From contig CADBPU010000010.1 in NCBI GenBank assembly GCA_902796635.1, positions 1-5,958 on the forward strand: 5,958 bases of DNA, written 5' to 3'. Position 1 is the first letter of the stretch, and each line of letters opens with the position of its first letter. Made by a program: the position numbers and the translations under genes. Positions 1 through 5,911 of the stretch are shown here, piece by piece. The stretch is from an uncultured Eubacteriales bacterium. Lineage in GTDB: Bacteria > Bacillota > Clostridia > Christensenellales > UBA1242. The notes beneath the pieces are model-generated. The model was not told the DNA's origin. It did no database searches and saw only the letters and a program-made list of their open reading frames with translations.

Positions 1-82
1 AAGAAAGTGTTGAATATATTTGAATACAAGCGTTGCAAAATCATATAATACTTTGCATACATGTTATATATTTTGATGATTT
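1..82. other. AT-rich flank downstream of the S8 peptidase gene
   Basis: This stretch follows the stop codon of the minus-strand peptidase gene. I see no gene in it. It holds an 8-bp inverted repeat, AAAATCAT at 37-44 and ATGATTTT at 76-83, separated by 31 nt. The repeat is AT-only and is not followed by a T-run on the minus strand, so it is not a convincing intrinsic terminator. On the plus strand TTGAAT (20-25), an 18-nt spacer and TATAAT (44-49) resemble a promoter, but such matches are common by chance in DNA this AT-rich. Confidence 0.4.
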
Positions 83-1234
83 TTATTTTATTAATTTCTC
101 AAAATTCAAAACCCCAAAACCTTCTGTATTCCTATCTCCTGACAATCTATCACAAGAATTGATTATTCTACTTTTGACTTGCAATGGGTTTAGATTTGGA
201 TATTTTTGCAAAAGTATTGCACACGCCCCTGCTATAATTGGTGTTGAAACACTAGTTCCACTCATTTTTGTATAAAACTCGCCCATTGGTGAAGCACAGA
301 CAATATCAACACCCGATGCAAGACAATCTGGCTTATAAAAATTGTTTGATGGACCCCTGCTTGAAAAGTTTGCTATTGAAAACTGGTTTTTGCTTACGTC
401 ATTAATATTTCTACCATCATCGAGTGCGCCAACAGTTATAATTCTCCCGCTTGCACCGGGGCTTTTTATCGTTCTACGCTCTGGTCCACTATTGCCGGCA
501 GCAGCAACCACAACAATTCCGGAATTCCAAAGTGCTTCTGCACCTTGCATCAGTGGGTCGCCACTATCAAGTGGCTGACTACCTAAACTCATACAAACAA
601 CACGTATATTAAATCGTTCTCTGTTATCATATATCCACTGCATAGCTTTTAATATTGTAAGAGAGCCAGTTTCTCCTTTTTCATCAAGTGCTTTACACAT
701 AATAATGTTTGCTTTTGGGGCGATGCCTGAAAATTTTTTACCACTCAAAAAACCATTTCCTGCAAGCACACTTGCAACAAAAGTTCCATGACCATTGTCA
801 TCATATGGAACTTGCTTTCCGTTTACAAAATCTTCAAAATGTAAAATTCTGTTGTCAAAAGAGCAAAAATCAACATGCTCTGCAATTCCTGTGTCTATAA
901 TGGCAACATTTACTCCACTGCCATTAAAAATTTCTTTGTCTATATTTTCATAATTCATCGCTTTTTTGGCAATATTCATTTGTGCAAAAACTTTTGCTAC
1001 ACTTGATATGTATTTGACTTGGGTGAGATTTGCAATTCTTGTAATGCTGTCAATATTTGCACTTATTCCAAATGCTTTTATAAAAGGATATTCATCAACG
1101 TTTTCATACATACTTTTTAGATATCTTTTTGCAAAATAATAATTATTTGCATACACAAGGCAATCAACTTTTTGATTTTCATCACTCATACTTTTTGTAT
1201 AATCAAGTAAATTTTTATCAATTTTTTTTAACAT
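83..1234 (-). CDS. AprX-like S8 family serine peptidase (subtilase), probably cytoplasmic
   Basis: This is a 383-residue subtilisin-like endopeptidase with a complete active site. Asp114 lies in IIDTG, His149 in NGHGT, the oxyanion Asn248 in AAGNSGP, and the nucleophile Ser328 in SGTSVSTP. Residues 1 to about 100 have no signal peptide or membrane segment. Residues 23-85 look like an I9-type propeptide, ending in a VKYISSV strand, which would act as folding chaperone and inhibitor until cleaved. The catalytic domain spans about 105-380. The blocks SPGASGRIITVGALDD and NFSSRGPS, together with the missing signal, point to the AprX-type intracellular subtilases, which is a family inference. The usual APG before the strand preceding the Ser block is ASG here (residues 306-308). 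The start at 1234 is supported by the GAGGTGAT site just upstream. The gene is second in an operon with the 133-residue gene, one base apart. The substrate is unknown. The peptidase class is certain; the subfamily and location are less so. Confidence 0.95.
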   Translation of the reverse strand: MLKKIDKNLLDYTKSMSDENQKVDCLVYANNYYFAKRYLKSMYENVDEYPFIKAFGISANIDSITRIANLTQVKYISSVAKVFAQMNIAKKAMNYENIDKEIFNGSGVNVAIIDTGIAEHVDFCSFDNRILHFEDFVNGKQVPYDDNGHGTFVASVLAGNGFLSGKKFSGIAPKANIIMCKALDEKGETGSLTILKAMQWIYDNRERFNIRVVCMSLGSQPLDSGDPLMQGAEALWNSGIVVVAAAGNSGPERRTIKSPGASGRIITVGALDDGRNINDVSKNQFSIANFSSRGPSNNFYKPDCLASGVDIVCASPMGEFYTKMSGTSVSTPIIAGACAILLQKYPNLNPLQVKSRIINSCDRLSGDRNTEGFGVLNFEKLIK

Positions 1235-1242
1235 ATCACCTC
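1235..1242 (-). promoter_or_regulatory. Ribosome-binding site of the S8 peptidase, inside the upstream gene
   Basis: On the minus strand the sequence reads GAGGTGAT followed directly by ATG. It matches eight consecutive positions of the canonical anti-SD complement (AGGAGGTGATC). It overlaps the last codons and the TGA stop of the upstream gene, so ribosomes finishing that gene end on the initiation site of the next. The spacing from GAGG to ATG is short (4 nt). This supports translational coupling of the two proteins. Confidence 0.75.
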
Positions 1243-1637
1243 AGCATTTTTATTAATTCTTCAAGCCGATTTTTTTGCTCTTCATTGAGCATTTGCGACA
1301 TAGAATTTTTTATTTCTTCCAATTTTCTATCGTTCAAATTTCCGTTTTGTTTTTGCTTTTTTGATTCCATCAATAGTTCTGTCAAAAGCTCTTGTTGATT
1401 CATATTTTGATATTTTTGCATCTTTTCTTTTATTAATTCTTCATCAAAATTTGATTGTGATTGATTATCAAAATTTTTATTCAAATTGTTATTTTTTTGC
1501 AAATTTTCATCGTTTTTTATATAATTTTCGTTATTTTTTATGTTTCTTTGCAAATTTTGATTATATTTTTCAAATTTATCATCTTTTGATAAATTGTTTG
1601 TATCTTTGTTACTGTTGCAAAACTCTTCAAAATTCAT
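1236..1637 (-). CDS. Hypothetical Asn/Lys-rich protein with a C-terminal helical module, operon partner of the S8 peptidase
   Basis: I do not recognise this 133-residue protein. Residues 1-65 are low-complexity, dominated by Asn, Lys, Gln, Asp and Glu, and probably disordered. They contain a loose internal repeat (QNLQRNIKN near 27, ENLQKNNNLN near 44). Residues 66-133 look like three amphipathic helices: EELIKEKMQKY, the QQELLTELLMESKKQKQNG segment, and RKLEEIKNSM running into SQMLNEEQKNRLEELIKMLR. The pattern of a short linker, then MLNEEQ, then LEELIKML resembles a small folded or coiled-coil interaction domain. There is no signal peptide or membrane segment, so it is probably cytoplasmic, and the single Cys is at residue 7. 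The ATG at 1637 has an AGGTGAG site (1641-1647). The gene ends in TGA one base before the peptidase start. A substrate, inhibitor or adaptor of the peptidase is conceivable but unproven. Confidence 0.8.
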   Translation of the reverse strand: MNFEEFCNSNKDTNNLSKDDKFEKYNQNLQRNIKNNENYIKNDENLQKNNNLNKNFDNQSQSNFDEELIKEKMQKYQNMNQQELLTELLMESKKQKQNGNLNDRKLEEIKNSMSQMLNEEQKNRLEELIKMLR

Positions 1638-1648
1638 ACACTCACCTA

Positions 1649-1688
1649 TTAACTAATTTATTATATGCTGGCATATATTATTATTGAT
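1649..1688. promoter_or_regulatory. Divergent promoter region with possible overlapping -10 boxes
   Basis: Only 67 nt separate the two divergent starts (1637 and 1705), so both promoters must lie here or be read from further out. On the minus strand TATAAT sits at 1660-1665 with a poor -35 about 17 nt upstream (1683-1688), giving a leader of roughly 15 nt. On the plus strand TATATT at 1674-1679 with TTAACT at 1649-1654 (19-nt spacer) is a weaker match, giving a leader near 20 nt. If both are used, two polymerases could not bind together. The minus -10 is the better supported of the two. Confidence 0.4.
1662..1677. repeat. Perfect palindrome TATATGC-TG-GCATATA, possible operator
   Basis: Seven-base arms are perfectly inverted around a 2-nt centre. 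The site lies in the middle of the divergent intergenic region and overlaps both possible -10 hexamers, at its left end for the minus operon and at its right end for the plus gene. A dimeric repressor bound here would block both directions. It is too short and too close to the starts to look like a terminator. No regulator gene is present in the window. Confidence 0.45.
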
Positions 1689-1704
1689 ACTTATAGGAGT
1701 TTTT

Positions 1705-2310
1705 ATGGTTAGAATTAATGGCGTGAAAGCAACAAGCACACAGCAAATTGAAAAAGAAAAAAAATTAAAACCAACACTTAATCAAATACTTGATAAAATG
1801 GAAAATAACTATCAAGAAATCAATAACCCACAAAATGTAAAAACTAATCTATTATACAATAATTCTAACTACATAAACAAAGAGAGCCAAAATCAATCTA
1901 ATGAAAATATTAGCAATGACTTTTCAAATCAAAATGCTAATGCCTTTACTAACAATATTTTTTCAAATCTCTTGCAAAATTCCTTTAAGCAAAATGATGC
2001 AAGTAATGATAACAATGTTTGTACTCAAAATTTTGCTGATGACAAAAACAATTTGCTTTTGTCAGTTTTGCCAATGATACTATCAAAAAACAAAGATAAA
2101 GGCGGTATGAAAAACAGTCAAGAAGTGATTATGAAAGAATTGATAAAGCAAACAAATAACCCTAGACTTGCACAAATAGTCGAACTATTGCCAAAAATTT
2201 TGAATAAGAACAATAACTTTGGGCAAGTTTTTACATCATCACAAACTCAAAAAAAAGAGGAGCCAAAGATTGACTCCTTCAAAAAAACTAGTGAATATAC
2301 TGATGATTAA
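1705..2310 (+). CDS. Hypothetical Asn-rich protein with a repeated LPxILxKN helix motif
   Basis: I do not recognise this 201-residue protein. The start is ATG 1705, preceded by TAGGAG (1694-1699) with 5-nt spacing. A TTG at 1684 in the same frame lies upstream of that site and is unlikely to be used. Residues 1-35 are basic and look ordered (MVRINGVKAT, then KPTLNQILDKM). Residues 36-115 are an Asn/Ser/Gln-rich, probably disordered stretch. Residues 116-170 form a hydrophobic-helical module in which a motif occurs twice: VLPMILSKNK at 121-130 and LLPKILNKNN at 161-170, with the segment MKELIKQTNNPRLAQIVE between. Residues 171-201 are a polar tail. There is no signal peptide or clear membrane span. 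The gene is divergent from the peptidase operon, whose first product has a similar disordered-plus-helical layout. The function is unknown and a structural or scaffold role is only a guess. Confidence 0.8.
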   Translation: MVRINGVKATSTQQIEKEKKLKPTLNQILDKMENNYQEINNPQNVKTNLLYNNSNYINKESQNQSNENISNDFSNQNANAFTNNIFSNLLQNSFKQNDASNDNNVCTQNFADDKNNLLLSVLPMILSKNKDKGGMKNSQEVIMKELIKQTNNPRLAQIVELLPKILNKNNNFGQVFTSSQTQKKEEPKIDSFKKTSEYTDD

Positions 2311-2413
2311 TTATCAATTATATTATTAAATTTTGCAAAAAAACGATAAATTTTATGCATTTTTGAGTATATTTTTTATGTTTTTTACCTATTTTTTATA
2401 ATTTTTTTTAATA
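2311..2413. other. Convergent AT-only gap between the Asn-rich gene and leuS
   Basis: The plus-strand gene and leuS end toward each other across this 103-nt gap. It contains long T-runs on the plus strand (2371-2410) and a weak hairpin candidate, CAAAAA at 2336-2341 pairing with TTTTTG at 2360-2365, which could serve as a weak plus-strand terminator. For leuS there is an A-run at 2337-2343 (T-run on the minus strand), but no stable stem precedes it. No GC-containing terminator is visible for either gene. Confidence 0.4.
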
Positions 2414-4831
2414 TTACACAATCAAATTGATTATTTTGTTTGGGACATAAATAACCTTTTTAACGTTTTCAAAATCAACAGCAAACTTGCCTGATTCTCT
2501 AATGAGTTTCAAAACTTCTTCTTGTGAAAGATTTTTTGAAATTGCAATTTTGCCTTTCAATTTTCCACAAACTTGAACTGGTATTTCAATTTCATCACGT
2601 TCTGTTTTATTTTTATCATACTCTGGGAAACTCTCTTCCAAAATGTCATGACCAAACACTCTTTCAAAAATTTCACTTGTGATATGTGGCGCAAGTGGGT
2701 TGAGTGCAATAAGGAATTGTTTTAACTCTTCTTTTGTAAGCCAACCATCTTCTCTTATCTTTTTAATAAAAATCATAAATGCAGAAATTGCTGTGTTGAG
2801 TTTTGCATTTTCATAGTCATCTTCAACTTTTTTAAGTAAACTATTGAGTTCAATTTCATGCTCTTTTGAAACTCCACCATCTTTTACAATTTCTTGCAAC
2901 TTCCAAACTCTATCCAAGAAGTTGACAATGCCATCAATTCCATTATATGTCCACATAGAGTTATCTTCATAACCAGCAAGGAAATGAACATGAAGTCTTG
3001 TTGCATCTGCACCATACTTGTCTATAACTTCAAGTGGAGATACACCATTAACAGAACTCTTGCTCATCTTTTTGCCTTCGCTATCCAAAATAAGTCCACT
3101 GCCAAGTTTTCTTTTGAAAGGATTTGGTGTTGGCACAACGCCAATTTCATACAAGAAATTTTGCCAAAAGAACGCATAAAGTACGTGTCTTGTGATGTGT
3201 TCAGTTCCACCCAAATAGACGTCAACTTCGCCCCAATATTTAAGTTTTTCTGGGTCAGCAAGTGCTTTGTCGTTGTGTGGATCGATATATCTTAGCCAAT
3301 ACCAACTGCTTCCTGCCCAATTTGGCATTGTGTCGGTTTCTCGTCTTGCATCTTGGCCACATTTTGGACATTTGCAGTGAACAAAACTATCAATTTTTGA
3401 AAGTGGACTGTCGCCCTTTGCGTTTGGCAAATAGTCATCAGTTTCCGGCAAAACAAGTGGCAAATCTTTTTCATCAAGTGGCACAACTCCACAGTGGTCG
3501 CAGAACACGATTGGGAATGGTTCTCCCCAATATCTTTGTCTGTTGAAAGACCAATCTTGCATTTTGTAATTGACTTTTCTCTCGCCAATGCCAAGTTTTT
3601 CAACCATTTCGGTCATTTTTTGCTTTGCTTCTCTAACAGGCATACCTGAAAACTCTGCTGAATTAAGCATCTTTGAATTTTTTGTTATATATTCATATTT
3701 CTCAACAGCATTTTGTGAACAATCGCCTTCAATAACTTGAATCATAGGAATGTTGAATTCTTTTGCAAATTCATAGTCTCTTTGGTCGTGGCAAGGAACC
3801 GCCATAACTGCGCCTGTGCCATAGTTGTTAAGGACAAAATCAGCAAGATATACTGGCACTTTTGCATTTGTCAAAGGATTTATTGCATAAATGCCTTCAA
3901 GTTTGCAACCAGTTTTATCTTTTGCTTGACTGATTCTGTCAAACTCTGTTTTTAGGGCTGTTTTTTGTCTATATTCAAGCACAGAATCAAAGTTTTTGAT
4001 ATTCTGCTTTAATTCATCAACAAGTTTGTTTTCTGGTGCCAGAACGACAAATGTTATGCCGTATGCTGTTTCAATACAAGTTGTATAAATTTTAAGGTTT
4101 GAAATTTTGTTGCCATTTTCATCAACCAAGTCAAGTTTAAGTTCAACGCCTTCACTTTTGCCAATCCAATTTCTTTGACTCTCTTTCAAACTCTCTGCCA
4201 TGTTGATATAGTCAACATTTTTCAAGAGTTTTTCGCTATATTCCTTCATTTTTAAGAACCAAACATCACGATTGACTTGAATAACTTCGTTGCCACATCT
4301 ATCACATTTGCCACCTTGGCTGTCTTCATTTGAAAGAACTGTTTGACAATGTTCACAAAAATTTACAACGCCTTTTTCTTTGTATGCTTTGTTATGCTTG
4401 AATAGTTGCAAAAATATCCATTGTGTCCATTTATAATATTCTACATCACTTGTGCAGAAAGTTCTGCTCCAATCAAAAGAAAGACCAATACGTTTTGATT
4501 GTGCAACTACGTTTTTCATGCCATCAGCAACAAATTTTCTTGGATTTATTCCCTTTTTTATGGCAGCATTTTCTGCTGGCAAACCAAAGGAATCACCACC
4601 GATAGGAAAAAGTACATTGTAGCCCTTAAATCTTTTGTATCTTGCTATAACATCACTTGGAACTGTACCTTTTAAGTGTCCCATGTGCAAGTTGCCACTA
4701 ACATTAAAAAACTCATACAAAACATAATATTTTGGTTTTGTTGGGTGAAAATCTATCGCCTTAAACTTTTCTTCCTTATCCCATCTATCTTGCCATTTTT
4801 GTTCTATTTGCTTAAAATCATAAATTGCCAT
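2414..4831 (-). CDS. leuS: Leucine--tRNA ligase (divergent class Ia LeuRS)
   Basis: This 805-residue cytoplasmic enzyme charges tRNA-Leu with leucine using ATP. Its length is normal for bacterial LeuRS. In order it shows the HIGH motif as HMGH (49-52), a zinc knuckle (Cys159/162/176/179), the CP1 editing insertion (about 223-420) with VPCHDQRD, a second Cys pair set (444/447/488/491), RETDTMPNWAGSSWYW (497-512), KMSKS (588-592), the anticodon-binding helical domain (about 640-735) and the C-terminal domain ending at 805. ATG 4831 is chosen because CGGGAG (4837-4842) sits 5 nt upstream. The frame stays open up to 4960, but that would run through the promoter and precede the family's usual N-terminus. 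Oddities: FFNVSGNLHMGH replaces the common PYPSG form, and the editing motif usually written TTRPDT is TTCIET (250-255). It has its own promoter and is followed by the convergent Asn-rich gene. Function is certain; editing competence is not. Confidence 0.97.
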   Translation of the reverse strand: MAIYDFKQIEQKWQDRWDKEEKFKAIDFHPTKPKYYVLYEFFNVSGNLHMGHLKGTVPSDVIARYKRFKGYNVLFPIGGDSFGLPAENAAIKKGINPRKFVADGMKNVVAQSKRIGLSFDWSRTFCTSDVEYYKWTQWIFLQLFKHNKAYKEKGVVNFCEHCQTVLSNEDSQGGKCDRCGNEVIQVNRDVWFLKMKEYSEKLLKNVDYINMAESLKESQRNWIGKSEGVELKLDLVDENGNKISNLKIYTTCIETAYGITFVVLAPENKLVDELKQNIKNFDSVLEYRQKTALKTEFDRISQAKDKTGCKLEGIYAINPLTNAKVPVYLADFVLNNYGTGAVMAVPCHDQRDYEFAKEFNIPMIQVIEGDCSQNAVEKYEYITKNSKMLNSAEFSGMPVREAKQKMTEMVEKLGIGERKVNYKMQDWSFNRQRYWGEPFPIVFCDHCGVVPLDEKDLPLVLPETDDYLPNAKGDSPLSKIDSFVHCKCPKCGQDARRETDTMPNWAGSSWYWLRYIDPHNDKALADPEKLKYWGEVDVYLGGTEHITRHVLYAFFWQNFLYEIGVVPTPNPFKRKLGSGLILDSEGKKMSKSSVNGVSPLEVIDKYGADATRLHVHFLAGYEDNSMWTYNGIDGIVNFLDRVWKLQEIVKDGGVSKEHEIELNSLLKKVEDDYENAKLNTAISAFMIFIKKIREDGWLTKEELKQFLIALNPLAPHITSEIFERVFGHDILEESFPEYDKNKTERDEIEIPVQVCGKLKGKIAISKNLSQEEVLKLIRESGKFAVDFENVKKVIYVPNKIINLIV

Positions 4832-4880
4832 AAAAACTCCCGTGTTTATTTGATAAAAATTATTAATAACAAACAAAAAA

Positions 4881-4909
4881 ATAGTATCACAATTACTTGT
4901 TTTTGTCAA
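4881..4909 (-). promoter_or_regulatory. leuS promoter, sigma-A type with extended -10
   Basis: Read on the minus strand, a consensus -35 TTGACA (4904-4909), a 17-nt spacer and -10 TACTAT (4881-4886) are present, with TGA directly before the -10 (extended -10). The predicted start near 4874 leaves a leader of about 43 nt before ATG 4831. That is too short for a T-box, which is a common control of synthetase genes in Firmicutes. This is the best promoter in the window. Confidence 0.85.
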
Positions 4910-4958
4910 AAACTTAACAAATATTGCAAAACTATTTTTGATTATTAATTTATTATTC

Positions 4959-4978
4959 AAAATATAATTTTATATTTT
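4959..4978. repeat. Perfect 9-bp-arm AT palindrome at the end of the metalloprotease gene
   Basis: AAAATATAA (4959-4967) and TTATATTTT (4970-4978) are perfectly inverted around TT, and the repeat overlaps the stop codon (4977-4979). It may be a weak 3'-end hairpin for the metalloprotease transcript. However, it contains no G or C and no T-run follows it on the minus strand, so terminator function is uncertain. Confidence 0.35.
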
Positions 4979-5789
4979 ATAGCGTTTCTTCTTCAAATTC
5001 CAATTTTTTACTTGGATTTGTGTTTGCATATGTCGTACTATATTTTGTTTTTGTATTATAAAATGTTTCATTATACTTTGCAATCATTCTTTTATCACAT
5101 TCTTCAAAATCGGTATTCTTACCTGTTGAATAAGTATTCATCAAAGATTTTTCACCATTATAGTGAGCAAAACCCATAAGATGCATACTTTCGTGCGCTG
5201 TTATTGTATATGCAAGACTATTTTCTGCTGCCAATGTTTCTTCAAGTGTTCCATAAGTCTTCCAAATTCCAGATAAATAATGCTTACAATAAGTTATGCT
5301 TTGGTCTTTAAGTTCACGAGTCCAATTGTTATAATCCCAATCGGTTTCAGCCATTACATTAGGATTATTTGACAAGACATCATCAACGATGTAAAGTGGA
5401 ATATCATCTTTGTTTATTTTGTCAATCTTAGTAATTCCATATTTTTGCAAACCACTCTGTGTTGTACATAATTTGAATTGTAATTTTTTACTATTCAAAT
5501 CATTCAAATTTTCATATGCTTTGGCTATTCCCCTAAGTGCCAAATCTTGATCTTCTTCTGTGGTATCATATTTCAGCATATTCATAAATTGCCCACCAAT
5601 AACAACTCTGTGAGTGCCGGCTTTAAGATGGGCACCATCAACCAAAAGTGGCAAATCACCAGTCAGTTTTTCATAATGTCTATCTATACCATCAATAACA
5701 AGCATTGAACCACCAATGCCAACTCCACCGCTAATCACAATTATACCCATCCATTTAAGGATATCAGAAAGATCTGAATGTTTTCTCAT
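4977..5789 (-). CDS. Membrane-anchored metzincin (matrixin-like) zinc metalloprotease
   Basis: This 270-residue protein carries the full metzincin zinc signature HESMHLMGFAH: ligands His199, His203 and His209, general base Glu200, and the conserved Gly206. Eight residues further on, Met217 in SLMNTY fits the Met-turn. The N-terminus (MRKHSDLSDILKW) is followed by a hydrophobic, glycine-rich stretch at about 13-33 with no lipobox Cys. This suggests a signal anchor or uncleaved signal with the catalytic domain outside the cell. Residues 45-140 fit the upper half of a matrixin-type fold, and residues 235-270 form a polar tail. No propeptide cysteine switch is evident. ATG 5789 is chosen because GGAG (5796-5799) lies 6 nt upstream. 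An in-frame ATG at 5801 overlaps that site, and the frame is open to 5840. The promoter is its own, and leuS lies downstream with a separate promoter. Substrate unknown; the subfamily (M10 or a related clan MA(M) family) cannot be fixed by eye. Confidence 0.88.
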   Translation of the reverse strand: MRKHSDLSDILKWMGIIVISGGVGIGGSMLVIDGIDRHYEKLTGDLPLLVDGAHLKAGTHRVVIGGQFMNMLKYDTTEEDQDLALRGIAKAYENLNDLNSKKLQFKLCTTQSGLQKYGITKIDKINKDDIPLYIVDDVLSNNPNVMAETDWDYNNWTRELKDQSITYCKHYLSGIWKTYGTLEETLAAENSLAYTITAHESMHLMGFAHYNGEKSLMNTYSTGKNTDFEECDKRMIAKYNETFYNTKTKYSTTYANTNPSKKLEFEEETL

Positions 5790-5805
5790 AAATATCTCCA
5801 TTAAT

Positions 5806-5834
5806 ATTATAATATAAAATGATAAATAATTCAA
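5806..5834 (-). promoter_or_regulatory. Promoter of the metalloprotease gene
   Basis: On the minus strand TTGAAT (5829-5834), a 17-nt spacer and a perfect TATAAT (5806-5811) precede the gene. Transcription would start near 5799, right at the GGAG ribosome-binding site, so the leader would be only about 10 nt. An alternative pairing slightly upstream (TTGCTA with TATATT, 18-nt spacer) would give a few more bases. The AT-rich background makes the exact choice uncertain. Confidence 0.6.
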
Positions 5835-5882
5835 TAGCAAATAAAAAAATAATACATTATTTTTGAAAAATCAATAAAATAT

Positions 5883-5905
5883 AAAAAAACCTAGTAAAAA
5901 CTAGG
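5883..5905 (-). terminator. Intrinsic terminator of the tRNA-Lys gene
   Basis: On the minus strand the 5-bp stem CCTAG/CTAGG (5901-5905 with 5890-5894) encloses a 6-nt loop and is followed at once by seven T (5889-5883). It begins 6 nt after the tRNA CCA end. This separates the tRNA transcript from the metalloprotease promoter. Confidence 0.85.
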
Positions 5906-5911
5906 CATTCG

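Noticed and set aside
37..83. Terminator for the S8 peptidase operon
   Set aside because: The 8-bp inverted repeat has a 31-nt loop, is nearly all A/T and lacks a following T-run on the minus strand.
342..578. Plus-strand open frames opposite the S8 peptidase gene
   Set aside because: They lie antisense to conserved catalytic blocks and lack ribosome-binding sites.
1236..1238. Alternative genetic code (TGA as Trp)
   Set aside because: The long genes have no in-frame TGA and use TGG for Trp; reading this TGA through would add only a few residues, so the standard code is simplest.
1441..1600. Repeated TTTGCAAATTTT segments suggesting a repeat array
   Set aside because: They encode loosely repeated ENLQ/QNLQ residues in a low-complexity region; spacing and sequence are irregular, so this is not a CRISPR or regulatory array.
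1129..1687. Plus-strand open frames opposite the small Asn-rich gene
   Set aside because: Their Phe/Tyr/Leu/Cys-rich composition is what the reverse complement of Asn/Lys/Gln codons gives.
3292..3603. 103-residue minus-strand open frame inside leuS
   Set aside because: It is a shifted frame of the LeuRS coding sequence with no own start signals; the LeuRS frame carries the zinc and catalytic motifs.
4832..4960. Longer leuS start at 4960 adding 43 residues
   Set aside because: The extension runs through the leuS promoter (4881-4909), has no ribosome-binding site, and is not LeuRS-like; ATG 4831 has GGGAG 5 nt upstream.
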